64,000 nt of DNA, taken from assembly GCA_963691815.1 (NCBI GenBank), contig OY829667.1:21836587-21900586 (forward strand), given 5' to 3'. A program made the position numbers and the translations under genes. This stretch comes from Echiichthys vipera. Taxonomy: Eukaryota; Chordata; Actinopteri; Perciformes; Trachinidae. Positions 1 to 12,372 of this stretch are shown piece after piece; within the stretch, counting starts at the first letter, position 1; the number at the start of each line of letters is the position of its first letter. Below the pieces are notes generated by a model. It searched no databases, was not told the DNA's origin, and saw only the letters and a program-made list of their open reading frames with translations.

Positions 1-25
1 AAGAAAACATAAACTAAAATTACAA

Positions 26-60
26 TTAAAGTGTAATTTCGGCGCAAAATCATCCCATGG
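26..60 (+). repeat. Edge fragment of a TTAA-flanked foldback MITE
   Basis: TTAA followed by an AGTGTAATT-type end and then AAAATCATCCCATGGTCTTT, which recurs almost unchanged at 27958. I read this as the terminal part of the same MITE family found whole at 27937-28539. The remainder of this copy cannot be traced with confidence past about position 60. Confidence 0.5.
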
Positions 61-157
61 TCTTTTTGTCCAAAGCGACTTCCAATAAGTGCATTCAACA
101 ATTAGGGTACAAACCAGAAGAGAAAGTTATTAAGTAAGTACGGTAGCTTCAAATAAG

Positions 158-1424
158 CTAGAGTGCTACATATAAGTGCCTTTTCTTCTTTCTTTTAATC
201 ATCTTCTTAGCCAGGTGTAGTCGAAAAAGAGATGCATTTTTAGCCTGCGGTGGAAGATGTGTAGATTTTCTGCCTTTAGAAGGTCGATGGAAATTCCACC
301 ATTTGGGAGCCAGGATGGCAAATAGTTGTGACTTAGTCAAGTGACTCTGTCTTCCTCTCAGTGAGGGAGCGGCAGGTGGATTTGCTGATGCAGAGCAGAG
401 AGGGCGGGCTGGGGTGTAAGGTTTAACCATATCCTGGATGTAAGTTGGGCCTAATCCGTTAGTAGCACGATAAGCAAGTGTAAGCAAGCTAGTGTCTTGA
501 AATGGATGTGAGCAGCTACAGGAAGCCAGTGAAGGGAGCGGAGCAGCGGTGTAGTGTGAGAGAACTTAGGTAGATTAAAGACCAGTCGAGCTGCTGCATT
601 CTGGATGAGCTGCAGAGGTCAAATGGCACAGGTTGGCAGACCAGTCAGGAGGGAGTTAGAGTAATCAAGGCGTGAGATGACAAGAGCTGGACCAGAACCT
701 GTGCTGTCCTGTTCTGTGGGCTACCACAGAAAGGAGGGAGGGATCGGATGTTGCAGACAGGTACTGTATCTGTTGATGAGAATGGTTTGTCAGATTGGGA
801 GAGTGGGAGGTAGTAGGATATGAAGAAGTGCTCGGAGACATGAAGTGGAGTTACAGTGAGGTTAGAGGTAGAGCTGTTTCTGGTAAATATGAGATCAAGG
901 AGATTACCAGCTTTGTGAGTAGGTGGAGAGGGAGTGAGTGAAAGAGAAAAAGAGGAAAATAACAGAAGTAAATCAGATGACTTCTCTGACTGGATGTTGA
1001 AGTCACCTAGACGAACAGGTGGAGGGCCATTTTCTGGGATGTTTGAGAGGAGGACATCTAGTTCCTCCAGGAACTCTCCCACTGGACCTGGTGGAGGGTA
1101 GAGAACTATAATGTTTAACTGTACCGGATGAGTTACAATCACAGCATGAAATTCAAATGAGAGTGAAGTCAAGTGTGATAGTGGGTTAAGAGAGGGACTT
1201 CGTTTGGGGTTGATGAGCAGTCCTGTCCCACCACCTCTGCCAGTGGGTCTGGGTGTGCGGGAGAAAGAGTAAGCAGTGGAGGGAGCAGCAGGGGTGGATG
1301 TGTTGGCTGGTGTAATCCAAGTCTCAGTGAGAGCAAGGAAGTCAAGGCAACACTCGATAGCAAAGCCAGAGATGAACTCAGTCTTGCAGGTAGCTGACAG
1401 GAAGTTCCACAGGCCCCCAGTGGC
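158..1424 (-). mobile_element. Internally deleted non-LTR retrotransposon (LINE), minus strand
   Basis: Read on the minus strand, 1424-790 encodes an apurinic endonuclease-like stretch with LALTETWI near its start and GDFNIQ further on, the usual signature of the LINE endonuclease. Next comes non-coding 3'-type sequence, and at 487-158 a reverse-transcriptase C-terminal stretch (LAYRATNGLGPTYIQDM, then LAPKWWN) typical of L2/CR1-like fish LINEs. The catalytic core of the reverse transcriptase is absent, so the copy is internally deleted and dead. The Harbinger element at 1425 begins exactly where the endonuclease frame is cut. The clade assignment is approximate. Confidence 0.75.
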
Positions 1425-2570
1425 AAGGGCCCTCATTTATCAATCTTGCGTGAAAACGGGCGCAGATCTGAGCGCAGAATTGGTCGTAGGACAGGACACA
1501 CGTGTGATTTATGAAACATTCGTATCTGACCAATCTCAGCGTACGAATGAGCGAGCCTTGATAAATGCGGCGGCTGAATTTGATCGTCATTAACATGTTA
1601 CGCCCTTAAATATTCCTGGTTTGGAGGCCTCGCCCACTGAGGTCAAACATGGAGAGAAGGAACACTGGGAAGAAAAGAAACTTTTCCGACACAGAGATCG
1701 GCATCCTGACATCCGAGATGGAGCAAAATAAAGATGTGCTTTTTGGCAGTCCTAAGAGTGGAATAAAAGGGGCCCATAAAAACGCTGTATGGAAAACAAT
1801 AACGGAGGCAGTCAACCCAAAGCAGCGCTCCACTGTGACCCGTGTGCGGGTGTGCGCACTGTTGAACCTGCGCTCCTGCTCTTTAGCGGGGTTTGCCAGC
1901 GGGGTTATTAGGTATTCCGTTAGGGGATAACCTTTGTCACCTAGAAGAACCATACCAAAATGTTAATCATCTGATACCTTGTTTGATTTAATGCAATTTA
2001 TCGAGGGTAGCCACTAACCGAGGAGATGACTTTGGCTCTGCAGTGCGCTTTGCTGCAGCCGTGCGCCAACACATTCATTCTTTCATTCAATCTTCAACCG
2101 CTTGTCCCTGTCGGGGTCGTGGGGGGCTGGAGCCGAGCTTTTTTGAAATATAAAAGAATGGTGTGTGTCCCCTGGCCACCTGGCCACCACGTTTAAAAGC
2201 GATACCTTGGCATCACAAATCACCTGTACATTTATCGAGTGGTAGTTTTTGCGATTGATGAATGCGTAATCATTCATGAGTACAATCAATTGCTCCAACC
2301 ACAATTTTTTTTTAAAATTCGTTTTAAGAATCCGTTTTGATCTGTTCTTAATATGTGACTACTTATGCTTAATGACAGCTGAGGTTTGTTCATTATTTCC
2401 AGCCAAATTTTGCTGTGCTGCACCGCAAATCCACAGTCTCAAATTTGCGTACATGATCTCAGAACTGACGTGAGATTTGATGGTAGCTCCCGCTCACGTC
2501 CAAATTGATAAATGCCGTAGTTTGCGTGGAAATGGTCGTACGCATGAGTACAGGGCTTTTAGTATGTACG
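1425..2570. mobile_element. Decayed Harbinger DNA transposon with transposase and Myb-like remnants
   Basis: Two converging gene remnants are visible. On the plus strand from 1649, MERRNTGKKRNFSDTEI and the next 40 residues match the Myb/SANT-like (NAIF1-like) DNA-binding protein of Harbinger elements. On the minus strand, 2310-2140 contains INRKNYHSINVQVICDA and 1953-1806 contains LLGDKGYPL followed by AHTRTRVTVERCFGL, both hallmarks of the HARBI1-like DDE transposase. The two genes run into each other at about 1806, which marks an internal deletion. A reverse-oriented SINE tail (about 2075-2125) interrupts the transposase. The left edge starts with GGGCCCTCATTTATCAA and the right part has a diverged TTGATAAATG copy near 2505. 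No intact product is possible. Confidence 0.8.
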
Positions 2571-2964
2571 AGATGACACATGAACAGGAATACAGACAGT
2601 GCACGTCTAAAAAAAAAGAAAAAAAGCAGAGAAGCAATGACAAGAAGATTTTTAGCCTACTCCTTAGACTCCTTTGTCTTCGTCTTCCTGAGTCTTTGTT
2701 TGAAGAGGCTGTTGCTAAAGCTGGTTGGCTACAGATGGTCTGACCACAGCTCTGGTTTGAGTTAAAATCAAATCAAGGTATCCTTAACTCTAGCTGTTTC
2801 TAGCTAGCTTACAAATCTGTATATAACGATCCTAGATCAGAAACTGCACAACAAAGCAGACAAGTAAACCTTAGACAGCAGATATAGTAACAGTCAAGCA
2901 GAAAGGTCTAGTTAAAAGTACTTAATTTCTAGCAGCCTTGTAGTCGGAGCCAGAAAGTCAAATG

Positions 2965-3515
2965 CACATTGCATGTACAAACTATTAATGGAGAAATCTG
3001 GTAGAGGGACTGACAGTTGGACATGGCTAACACTGATTAATTCGGGGTACTACGGTGAAAGAATTAAAATGGCTTTTTTAACCACTAATACGGCTCAAGA
3101 TAACACCAAACCTAGTCCTACACATAAAACAAAGCACCAATGGGCTACTTCCTTTTGGTTTGTATTTGGTTATCGACTTGAATGGACTACAAGAGGAGCT
3201 GGTACTGGGGCCATTCTAAACGCTGGGTTTGCTAACTATGTTGTTGGTGCTTTGTTTTGTGTGTAGGGACTCTGGTCATGTTACTGCAGAGGTTTGTTGT
3301 TATTTTGAGCAGTATTAGTGGTTAAAAAAGACGTTTTAATGCTTTCACCATACTGCCACAAGCTAATCAGTGTTAGCCCCGTCCGGTTGTTAGCGACTCT
3401 CCCAGTTTCCTCCGTTAATAGTTGATATACAAAAAAAACTGTCGTGATGGCTTATTTGATGTATGTAAGTGCTGAACAGACCATTGGAGGATTTTACGCC
3501 AGAATTACACTTTAA
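2965..3515. mobile_element. TTAA-type foldback MITE, left-truncated copy
   Basis: The segment is largely self-complementary. TTTTTTAACCACTAATAC near 3070 is mirrored by TAGTGGTTAAAAAA near 3318, and both flank a GTGTTATTTTGAGCAG-type stretch. The right end reads ACACTTTAA, with a candidate TTAA target at 3512-3515. It is the same family as 27937-28539. The left terminus is not recognisable, so the copy seems truncated. Confidence 0.65.
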
Positions 3516-5216
3516 GACTTTCAGGTATTTCGAATTTTGCATCTTTTACTTTGATATAATTATAGTACACAATAAAATGCACATCAAATAAAACTTTTAT
3601 TGGCATTAAGGCAGACTCTGTGCCGCCTAGATTAATGGGAGACTCTTACCAGTAGTTCACAACTGGTTGTGGGATGTATGAGATCCAATCTCTTTCAGTT
3701 AGTTAAGTTATTATATGGCAGAAAGAAGGAAATTAGAGCAGATTTAAAGGAGATGTAAAGGAGTGATGTGATTTGTCATCTACAAAGCACACCTGGATTC
3801 CAGCTGCTGACACTGCCTTCCTCTTCCTAATAATGTATTAATGCTGCTGCAGCCCCTCTTCTGCCATGCTGTGCCAGGGTTGTGTTAGCACCTCTGGTTG
3901 TCCAAATTCTAAAAATGAGTAGCTCATGTCCATGTGCGCTTGTGTCCAAGCTCTTGAAATTGGGTGCTCGTGATTACTCTGAGTGTCTTCGTCCATGTAG
4001 TGAAGTGCATGCAATGCAAGTGCACCTAAACTAACATCCCATGATATATATGAAACATACTGAAAATATATGGATGACATGTTACTTAATAATTCCATGG
4101 ATATGTTTTCAAAAGAAGTTTGTTATAGGTACCGTGTGTGTTTAATATACTAGATGATAGTGATATTGTGTAAATGGACCAAGAACTCACCACATTACTG
4201 AATGAAGACAAGTATCTTCTAATTTCAGATTTAATCAGTACATTGACCTTTCCACTCACTCCACTCACTCTTCACTAACACCGTTCCATCAGCACCCCCC
4301 TTTGCTTTGCATGGAAATAACTTGCCTTACATAAATGTGTATGCTTGTGTTTGTATGTCTGATGATCTATGTAATGTTTCGTTAATGATCGTTAATTACT
4401 TTTCTTGTTGGTGTGCGGCTTTTTGAATGTTCCCTCACAACACCATTTGCTTATGGTTTTGTGCATAGTTTTGCTTTTTTCCAGTTTTCATTTCAGTTAT
4501 ATTTATATTTATAAATGTTACAACATGAGACTGAATGCAGGGCAAGAGGAAATCCAAATATTGTTTTTTGCAAGATGTATTTTACTAGTATTCCGGAGAT
4601 TTACCTGCCTTCTTAGATTCTCTTAAAGAAAAAGATCTGCTTTGTCTAGAGTGAAAAGGATGGCAAGTCATCATATTTCCTACAACTGGCTTTCTTTGAT
4701 AGACATAATCTAGCAGTCTGAGTTGTTTTCAAGCCATTTTTGCCTGTTATCACAGTGACTTTTGTCATACATCCGAGCAATCTTGAGATGTCTTGATGTT
4801 CTCTCTTTGTTCTCTCCTTTTTCTGTTATCCTATTTTCCATTGTACTCATTGGTTTCTTGGTTACCTTGTTTCACACATAGTTGCTATCATTTTAATAAA
4901 AAAGTATTTTAGTTTTGTTCAATAGTTTTGTCTTGTGAGTGTGGCTGCGCTGAGTGTATAAGCAAGTTATTTCCTGCTCATACTCCTTTCCATCAGTGTA
5001 ATTTTGGTTTTGCTTTACCACAGTTCCCCAGATATATCTGACAGTATAAGCCATATTCCCTTGATACCCTGATGTAGAACCCTTTGTGAATTTGTTATCC
5101 TATGATCCCTGCAGTGTGCTCCAATCTTGTCCTGACCATATTCTTCAATGTCTGTCTCCTTTCATTTGAATTTTTGATTTTATTTACTCCTTACTTGTTC
5201 TTCTTCCATATGGAAG
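3516..5216 (+). other. ank2: Intron sequence upstream of the neuronal giant exon
   Basis: AT-rich non-coding sequence. I see no exon here that fits an ankyrin. The last 40 bases form a good polypyrimidine tract (TTACTTGTTCTTCTTCC) leading to the proposed acceptor at 5215-5216. Confidence 0.6.
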
Positions 5217-8200
5217 ATGAAGGGAAGCCGACATCAGTCCTGAAATCAAAGCTGATTCGAGAACCAGACCTCCTATCCGACGTGTCAGAGATGAAACAAG
5301 ATTTGATCAAAATGACTGCCATCTTGACTGCAGACTCTACAGAGAAATCCCCTTCCTTAGGAAGGTGTGGTCTAGAGAAAGGGGCCGAGGATGTTTCTGG
5401 AGAGCCATTAGAAATAATGGAAAAGGACTTAGAGAAAGTCAAAGAGGACCTAGAGAAAGTTAGTGAGATACTGAGGAGGGGAACATATGAGGGTGAGGCA
5501 GCAGAGGAGGCAGCAAAAGCAGCTAGAATGGCCGAGGAGTGGGTTCTTCTCTCGGACAGTGAGATAGAGGAGGCCAAAAAGATGGCAGCCTTAGAAACTC
5601 AAGAGCCTGTGTTACGTGAAAGTAGAGCAAGCAGAGGGGCTCCCCGACCTAAAGCAATAAAGGACAGTGGCGACCTTAAAGAGTACCTCCTGGATGCACC
5701 AGTAAGCTCCAAAATAAAGGTTAAAAAAGAGCCTGCCGTACAAGACAAATTCACAGAGGTTGTACTACGCAAACGTACAAAACCAACTACACCAACCAAA
5801 GTGGATGACAAAACAGCTGCTGGTGATGTTAAAAAGCCAATAAGAAGGAAGGGGAAAGACCAGGGGCAGGGAGAGGAATTGACAGAGGCAGGTTCTCTTC
5901 TAAGTGTGCCTACAGCCCCTGTCCCTGCATCGCCTGTATCCCCAGTGGTAGAAGAAACTCCCATTGGGTCAATAAAGGACAAAGTCAAAGCATTGCAGCA
6001 GAAAGTTGAGGCAGAGCAAAAAGGCAAGAAGGCCACTGGAAGCAAGCCTTCACAATTGCCTGTTAATAGCAGCAAACCCTCTCCAAAAGCCAAAGAAAGC
6101 CCTAAATCGAAACATGCCCCCCCTGAATCTCCCAAAGCTGAATCTGAAAAACTGGAGGAAACAATGTCAGTTAAAGAGCTAATGCAAGCATTCCAAACAG
6201 GGCTGGACCCCTCAAAAAGAAAGTCTGGATTATTTGAGCTCAAAACATCGACTACATCAAGATCAGAGAAACCCACAAAATCAGAAACCATCCAGTCAAA
6301 ATCCACAACCAAAGTAATAACATCACGTATTTCTCAAGGACAAGAAGTATCTTTGGATTTCAAACCTCAAAAGAAAGAGACCAATCAGCAAGACAGAAAG
6401 ATAGAAACTAAGTCTGTTGCTCATTCAGAGCTAACTGAAACTGTAGACTTTGGACATGGTGGCCTTGATGATAGCTCTGACAGCTTAAAACATGAGGGTG
6501 GGGCAGACTCACTAAGTGCCAGTTCTGGAGATGGAACCCCTCATCTGACATCTGATGACAGTTACAAACACGAGGGTCTTGCCACTCCGGGCACAAGCCC
6601 AGAGAGTATATGTCTTTCTCCCAAAACAGGACGGCAGACCTCTACAACTTCAGCAGAAACTACCACAACGGTCGAAAGAGAAAGTAAAGACACAGAGAAG
6701 CCTGCAGACTCTGGTGTAGCGACCACTGTTGACCAACTGTCTACAGAATTGACTCTCCCTGTTTCTTCCAGCGAAGCTGCAGATGATCACACTACAAGTG
6801 AGTTCATATCTGTTAGGAGGAGCGAGTCTAAGCCATCTAAACCTCAAAAGCTTACAAAAAGAATTTCAGAGACTGTAGAAACTTTTCTTAGCGATGATGA
6901 TAGCCCTGATCATCAGCTAGAATTGTCAATAGTTGGTTCTCCAGCCTCTAGATGCTCTTATCAGCGTCATGAAAGCTTAGAGCTGCCTTTAAAACAAGAC
7001 TCAGATGCTCTCAGTCCATTAGCTGATGACTCTCTGACAATAAGCCACAGAGACTCTCTAGATGATAGTCCTCTCATGGAAGAAACCTCCTCCCATAAAT
7101 CCCCAGATTCCATTGAACCTAGCCCGACCAAGGAATCACCCCCTCATGACTCCTTAGAGAGCAGCCCTGTAGAGCAAAAAAGGCACCCATGCTTCCCATC
7201 AACTCTAGGTCCACCTAGTAAATCCTCTAGCCATCCAGAGCCCTCCAAAGCTGCAGAATTCCCCCAAGATGCTTTGCGTGGTAGGATGCTTCGAGACCAT
7301 GAGCCTAGTGCTGATGATGACAGTTGTGAGCAGACATCTCAGCTGACAAGTTCCGGTAAGAGTCCCCTCTCCCCTGATACTCCTAGTTCTGAAGAGGTAA
7401 GTTACGACGTAAACCCTAAACCCCCTGATCATACATTCCTCCTTGTTCCACCCAAACCGGCTGTCATCCCTGAAGACCAAGAAGAAGAGGATACATCAGA
7501 CAGCTATGAAGCTAAGAGAAAAATCACTCCAGAGGAGGAGATGTTTAAGATGGCAGCCAAAATAAAAACATTTGATGAAATGGAACAAGATGCGTGGAGC
7601 AAAAAGAACTCTAGAAAAGATTTGCTTCCCCCAGCAGGTGCCAAATTAGGGGATGGCAGCTATGAATCAATAGAACCCACAAGTGAGAAGCTTTCACAAA
7701 GTGAATGTGGGCTCGATAGACCCACTGAAGATTCAGAGTTAGCTCTTTGTGTTGATCCCCTCATTAAAGTACAACCTCCCTCTCCTTTTTCAGCAGGTTT
7801 GCATGACGGATCCCACAGCAAAGAGATCAAGAACACAACAACCACTACTGCCACTTCAGAGGGACCTCACTCTGTCTCAGACCAGCATCATTCAACATCC
7901 AAACTGGAAACTGCACAGGACCAAAGAGTCCCACTGTCTGTAAAAGCCGATAAAGACAGTACTGCCAAAAAGGCTGCTGTATCATCAAACACTGAAAACA
8001 GGACTGATGAGCAAAAAGAGGAGAGCTTAAGGAAGACAAGAGATAACAAAGGAGACAATAAGGATGGGCAGGAATTAGATGTTAGCAGGCTAACGACTGG
8101 TACACTAAAACAAGGTAGCAATGTAACAGATGAAGTGAAAGGAGATCAAAAGGAGCATAAAACAGCACCCGTGGCTGGACTTTCTGCAAGTGCTGTCATG

Positions 8201-9860
8201 GGTCAAACAAAGGAAATGTTCAAATCGGAGGTCTGTATATATGATGACACAGAAGAAGATGATGAGGCACTCGAACCTCCTAAAACTGAGTCCAGAGGTG
8301 TCACTGCAAAGGTAGACACTGACTCATGGTCTGCTATGCGGGAGGATGATGCAACTTTTGCAGCTCGTGTCAAAGAGGAGGAACAGAAGATACTAAATCT
8401 GGTGGTGGACCGTCAGTCTCTGCAAGCAACTCCAGACACAACACCTGGTAGAACACCAACAGAAGAGAGCACTCCAACCAGCGAGCCCAATCCTTTTGTA
8501 TTCCAAGAAGGGAAGCTCTTTGAAATGACCCGAAGTGGTGCTATTGACATGACTAAGAGGAGCTATGAGGAAGAGGGGGGTGGTTTTGCCTTTTTCCAGA
8601 TAGGTGAACAACATTTAGATGAGCCTCTCTTAGAAGAGGCCAGACAAGAAGGTAGGGGATCAGCAGCAGAACCTGAAGTTGGCCTCAATCTTACACTAGA
8701 GATTAAGACTGAGGATACTGAGAAATCAAAAGAAACAAGTGAATCTCAGCGTCAGTCCCCAACTGAAGGTGATCAGACGGCATCTAAAGCTGATTCCTCA
8801 AAATCTAAAATCCCTAAAATGGGTATTTCAGCTTCAGCTAAACCTTCAAAGAAAGATCAGACAACACCTGAAGCTCCAGAGATTAAAACAGACAAGAATG
8901 TGAATGAGGGATGCTTAGATTTAGAAAAGAATTCCCCTGACCAAATGATAACAACTGTACAGACAGCAGAAACTACAGTCACTAGGTCAGTTTACTCAGA
9001 GCAGTGCCAAGAGTCCTCTGATTCATCGCCAGAAGAACCACAGTCAGTGATAGAAGCACCCAAACCAACAGGCAAGACCAAACAAAGCACTTTCAGTAGT
9101 GTTAAAAAGACCCCAGGCAAAACAAAAACTAAGTCTGCTCTACAAGGTCAGGGTAAATCGACAATTCCCTCTCCATCTCACGCAACCTCCTCTTCAACCG
9201 CTCTTAAAAAAGAGGCCTCTTTCGTTTCTGAATCTAAATCTAGAATTCCCATCAAGGCTAGCACTCCCAAACCTGATTCTACTGTCAAACGCACTGAATC
9301 TAGCCAAGACAAAAAGCTTAAGGTCCCTATAAAAAAGGCTTCAAGGAGAAAATCTGAGACAGATGCAGGTCCCTCTGTGGATATCAAAACCAAGACAGTA
9401 TCTTCCAAAGCCAAGAGCTTCTGTGAGGAGGAGCCTATCAAGCCACCTGCTAAAAAAGATCAAAGTCGGCCAGTGAGTGCTGAGTCAGCAAAATCGAGAG
9501 GCTTCCAGTCCAGATTGCCAGTCAGAGGCAAAAGTGGTCAGTCATTTCATTCATCAACACCTACTAAAGACAAAAGAGGGCCACGCAAACAGTCCATCGA
9601 GTTCTTCGAAGAGATCAGTGATGAAGCAGCAAAACTCGTGGCAAGGTTGGCACAGGCAGAGACAGAAAAAGTACAAGAGGCTGCAGCCGCCAACTCAGAC
9701 GATGAGAGCAGTCTCATTGATCCATCAATCATAGAGAGAGAAACGTTCCCTGAGATGCAGTTCCCTCCCTCAGGAGACATCTTTCCCATTAGACCACTGT
9801 GGGATGACCCTGTTGAGACACAGATGCAGCGAATCCCAGATGATAAAGTCCAAAGTCAAG
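5217..9860 (+). CDS. ank2: ank2 giant exon of neuronal (440-kDa type) ankyrin-B
   Basis: One open frame of 1,548 codons without a stop. Its order of conserved blocks is that of the ankyrin-B giant exon: SDVSEMKQDLIKMTAIL at the start, an acidic-W motif EEWVLLSDSEIEEA (W codon at 5540), PIGSIKDKVKALQQKV (about 5960), MSVKELMQAFQTG (about 6164), SSGKSPLSPDTPSSEEVSY (about 7350), TPEEEMFKMAAKIKTFDEM (about 7525), TRSGAIDMTKRSY (about 8530) and SIEFFEEISDEAAKLV (about 9595). It is Ser/Thr/Pro/Lys rich and expected to be disordered. In mammals this exon is spliced in neurons and gives the long axonal isoform; here it is shorter than the roughly 2,100 residues I know from human. The acceptor is placed after GGAAG at 5216 and the donor is GTATCC at 9861. 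Both ends are phase 1, so skipping keeps frame. The frame stays open upstream to 5102, and the exact acceptor is inferred. Confidence 0.95.
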
Positions 9861-10372
9861 GTATCCCCCCAGTTTAAGGGGCTATTATCTATCTCTTGTG
9901 CCTCATTAGTACACTGTAGCTGTAAAGTGCTGCCTCTCTGTCTCTTGTAATTAAGTTTTGTCGTATTTGAAGAATCCATGTGGCTTTGTTGTTTGAGCTA
10001 TCGTTGTGTCTGTAATGACGTTCTCTTTCCATCTTTGTGTGTTAAAATCTCAAGATTGACTTAAAGGCTTAATGGAACTTGTAAAAACAGCTTAATGACT
10101 CAAACGTTTTTTAAACACAACATCATTTAAACAATCATGTAATGTCATTTATTTGTAATGATTAAAATGTATATTTCTAAATAATCATAGATTCACTACA
10201 AGATCTATCACAACCATTCTATACAGGCATTAACCAAACAGACTATCACTCCTATAAGAGCAAGAAAGCCAGTGAAGATTTTTTTGAATATGATTTGTGA
10301 ATGTGACTTGATATGTATTGGTATACCTTGCGGCTGTGACCGTTCATGGCTGTCTGGTGGTATTTGCGGTAG

Positions 10373-10447
10373 ATCCACAGGATGAAGCAGAGAGAAAAGA
10401 ACAACGGTTGGCCATTATAGCCGACCACCTGGGCTTCAGCTGGACAG
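10373..10447 (+). CDS. ank2: ank2 exon, death domain part 1
   Basis: 75 nt encoding DPQDEAERKEQRLAIIADHL and then GFSW, the first helix of the ankyrin death domain. The first codon (D) is completed across the junction: G at 9860 joins AT at 10373. It is bounded by an AG acceptor (GCGGTAG) and a GTGAGT donor, phase 1 to phase 1. The wording matches ankyrin-B (IADHLGFSWT) rather than ankyrin-G (VADHLGLSWT) as I know them, which supports the ank2 call. Confidence 0.96.
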
Positions 10448-10583
10448 GTGAGTCACACCTCATTAGCAGTGATCAAGCAATCAACCATACATCAAATAAG
10501 CATTATTAGTTCATTTTCACTAGAAAGGAATGGATTTTCCGATAATATACATAATCATTGTTATATGTTCTTTTTCTTCAAAG

Positions 10584-10715
10584 AGTTGGCACGCGAACTG
10601 GACTTCAGTGAGGAGAGGATCAACCTGATAAGGATCGGAAACCCTAACTCACTGCAAGACCAAAGCCATGCCCTTTTGAAACTCTGGGCAGAGAGGGAGG
10701 GGCAGCATTCCACAG
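10584..10715 (+). CDS. ank2: ank2 exon, death domain part 2
   Basis: 132 nt encoding ELARELDFSEERINLIRIGN and then SLQDQSHALLKLWAEREGQH, the central helices of the death domain. The E codon is split across the 136-nt intron (G|AG). The acceptor is TTCAAAG and the donor GTTAGT, phase 1 to phase 1. Almost every residue agrees with vertebrate ankyrin-B. Death domains of ankyrins are protein-interaction folds near the start of the C-terminal regulatory region. Confidence 0.97.
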
Positions 10716-11256
10716 GTTAGTGATAATTACACATTTGTCATGATTATTGCTTATTAAACCAGAACCACACAATTAAAACCTTTTTTTTCCTCCCTTGTTC
10801 TTAAAAGGTTTTCCGTCCACACGGCCTCGACTCAAGAAATATCTGCGTCATAAAAAAAGTGTTTTATTTTTTTTCCTCCAGTTTTTTTTTTTACTGTCCG
10901 TGTATCTTTTGGGTCCTTGTATTATGATAAGAAAAATTGAAATCACTAGAAGAAAGACAACAGTTTTATTCATATTATCTGACCGGAAGTTTCCATTTCC
11001 CCAGTAAAACAGCTGTGAGGACGGTGCTGTGTCGGAGAGGGATTTCTGCTTCTTATTTAATATTTGAACTTGTGACAAAACATCGTTAAGGTCCAGAGGG
11101 GTTTGACTGTTGGTAGTTTTGACTGGTTTTGTTCAGAAGTGCCGAATTCTATCTTTATGGCTCATTTTTGTTGAAACGCTAGCTTGTTGTTGTTGCCATA
11201 GCTACAGTAAACATTCAGCTAATGTTAGTGACAGTGTGTCATTATTATTATTATAT

Positions 11257-12368
11257 GGATAAAATACAGAACGACAACCCATAATACTTTATTGATATAC
11301 TAAGAGCTACAATTAAGGTTAGACATAAGGCCACAGAAGCTGTATCTTTTAGCCTATATTAGCCTATATTAACTTAGCTATCATCTTCACAACAACAATA
11401 AGACATGAAATCCGGCATATCTGAACAAAACCTATTACAAACAGCAACAGTCAGAAACGTAACTGATGTGTTGTGATAAGTTATTTTGTCAAAGTTGGAC
11501 AGCTGTTAATCTACAGTACGTCACTATATCACCAGTCGGGTGCCATTCGCTGGTATGGTCACTATCCAGACACATCCCATCCGGTGAAGTTTCCGGCCTT
11601 TTCTTGATTCTGAAAATAGAAATTAAGAAAACTTAACATTGTATTTTTGAGCTGTTAAAGCACGCCATTTATTATGAAGGACTGAAGAATGGTCCTGGAT
11701 GTGTTGACAGACTTGTTTAGAGCTCCAGTGTTTACGGTGAGGAGATCGGGGCGTCCGAGTAGGGCGAAGGGTAGCACACGGCTAAGGTTAATTCTACAGT
11801 AAACACAAACCTAAATTGGGCCGTTAAAACAATATATGGTTACAAAAGTAAGAAGTTAAACTTTAGTTTAACACCATATAATACATGTAAAACATTACAC
11901 AAGCATTCATATTTGTAGGTTAAACAGAAGGTTTGATAGAATTTAAAAACTGTCCGACTGGTGATATTAATCTGTTACATAGTGATGTTCTAAGATACTC
12001 AAGCAATCTAACGTTGATAAATAAACTGACCACAACCATAAAGACTCACTGCCATAATAGCAAATGTAAGTTAGGTGACATTTACCCACACAGGTAAAAT
12101 AACATCAGGACGTGGTGGCTAATTACATTTCTCTAACTTTGACAAAATAACTTATCACAATTAGTTACGGTTATAACGGGTCTGACTGTTGCGTTTTGTA
12201 ATAGGTTGGTTCAGAAATGCCGGATTTCATGTCTTATTGTTGTTTGGAAGATTATAGCTAAGCTAATATAGGCTAAACGATACAGCTACTGTGGCCTTAT
12301 ATCTATCATTAATTATAGGTCTTAGTATATCAATAAAGTATTATGGGTTGTCGTTCTGTATTTTATCC
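11257..12368. mobile_element. Foldback DNA element with about 240-bp terminal inverted repeats
   Basis: It starts GGATAAAATACAGAACGACA and ends with the exact complement (TGTCGTTCTGTATTTTATCC, with one extra T). The inverted similarity continues for about 240 bp (11257-11497 against 12135-12368) and partly further inward. It is flanked by ATAT on both sides (11253-11256 and 12369-12372), a candidate 4-bp target duplication. It has no coding sequence and I cannot assign a superfamily. Confidence 0.75.
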
Positions 12369-12372
12369 ATAT

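Noticed and set aside
5102..5216. Extending the giant exon to the first in-frame ATG at 5102
   Set aside because: The stretch encodes a hydrophobic, intron-like run and ends in a polypyrimidine tract with an AG; exon phase also fits a start at 5217.
5191..6312. Long minus-strand frames opposite the neuronal giant exon
   Set aside because: They are shadows of a Ser/Lys-rich coding exon. They have no recognisable domain and no splice or start context.
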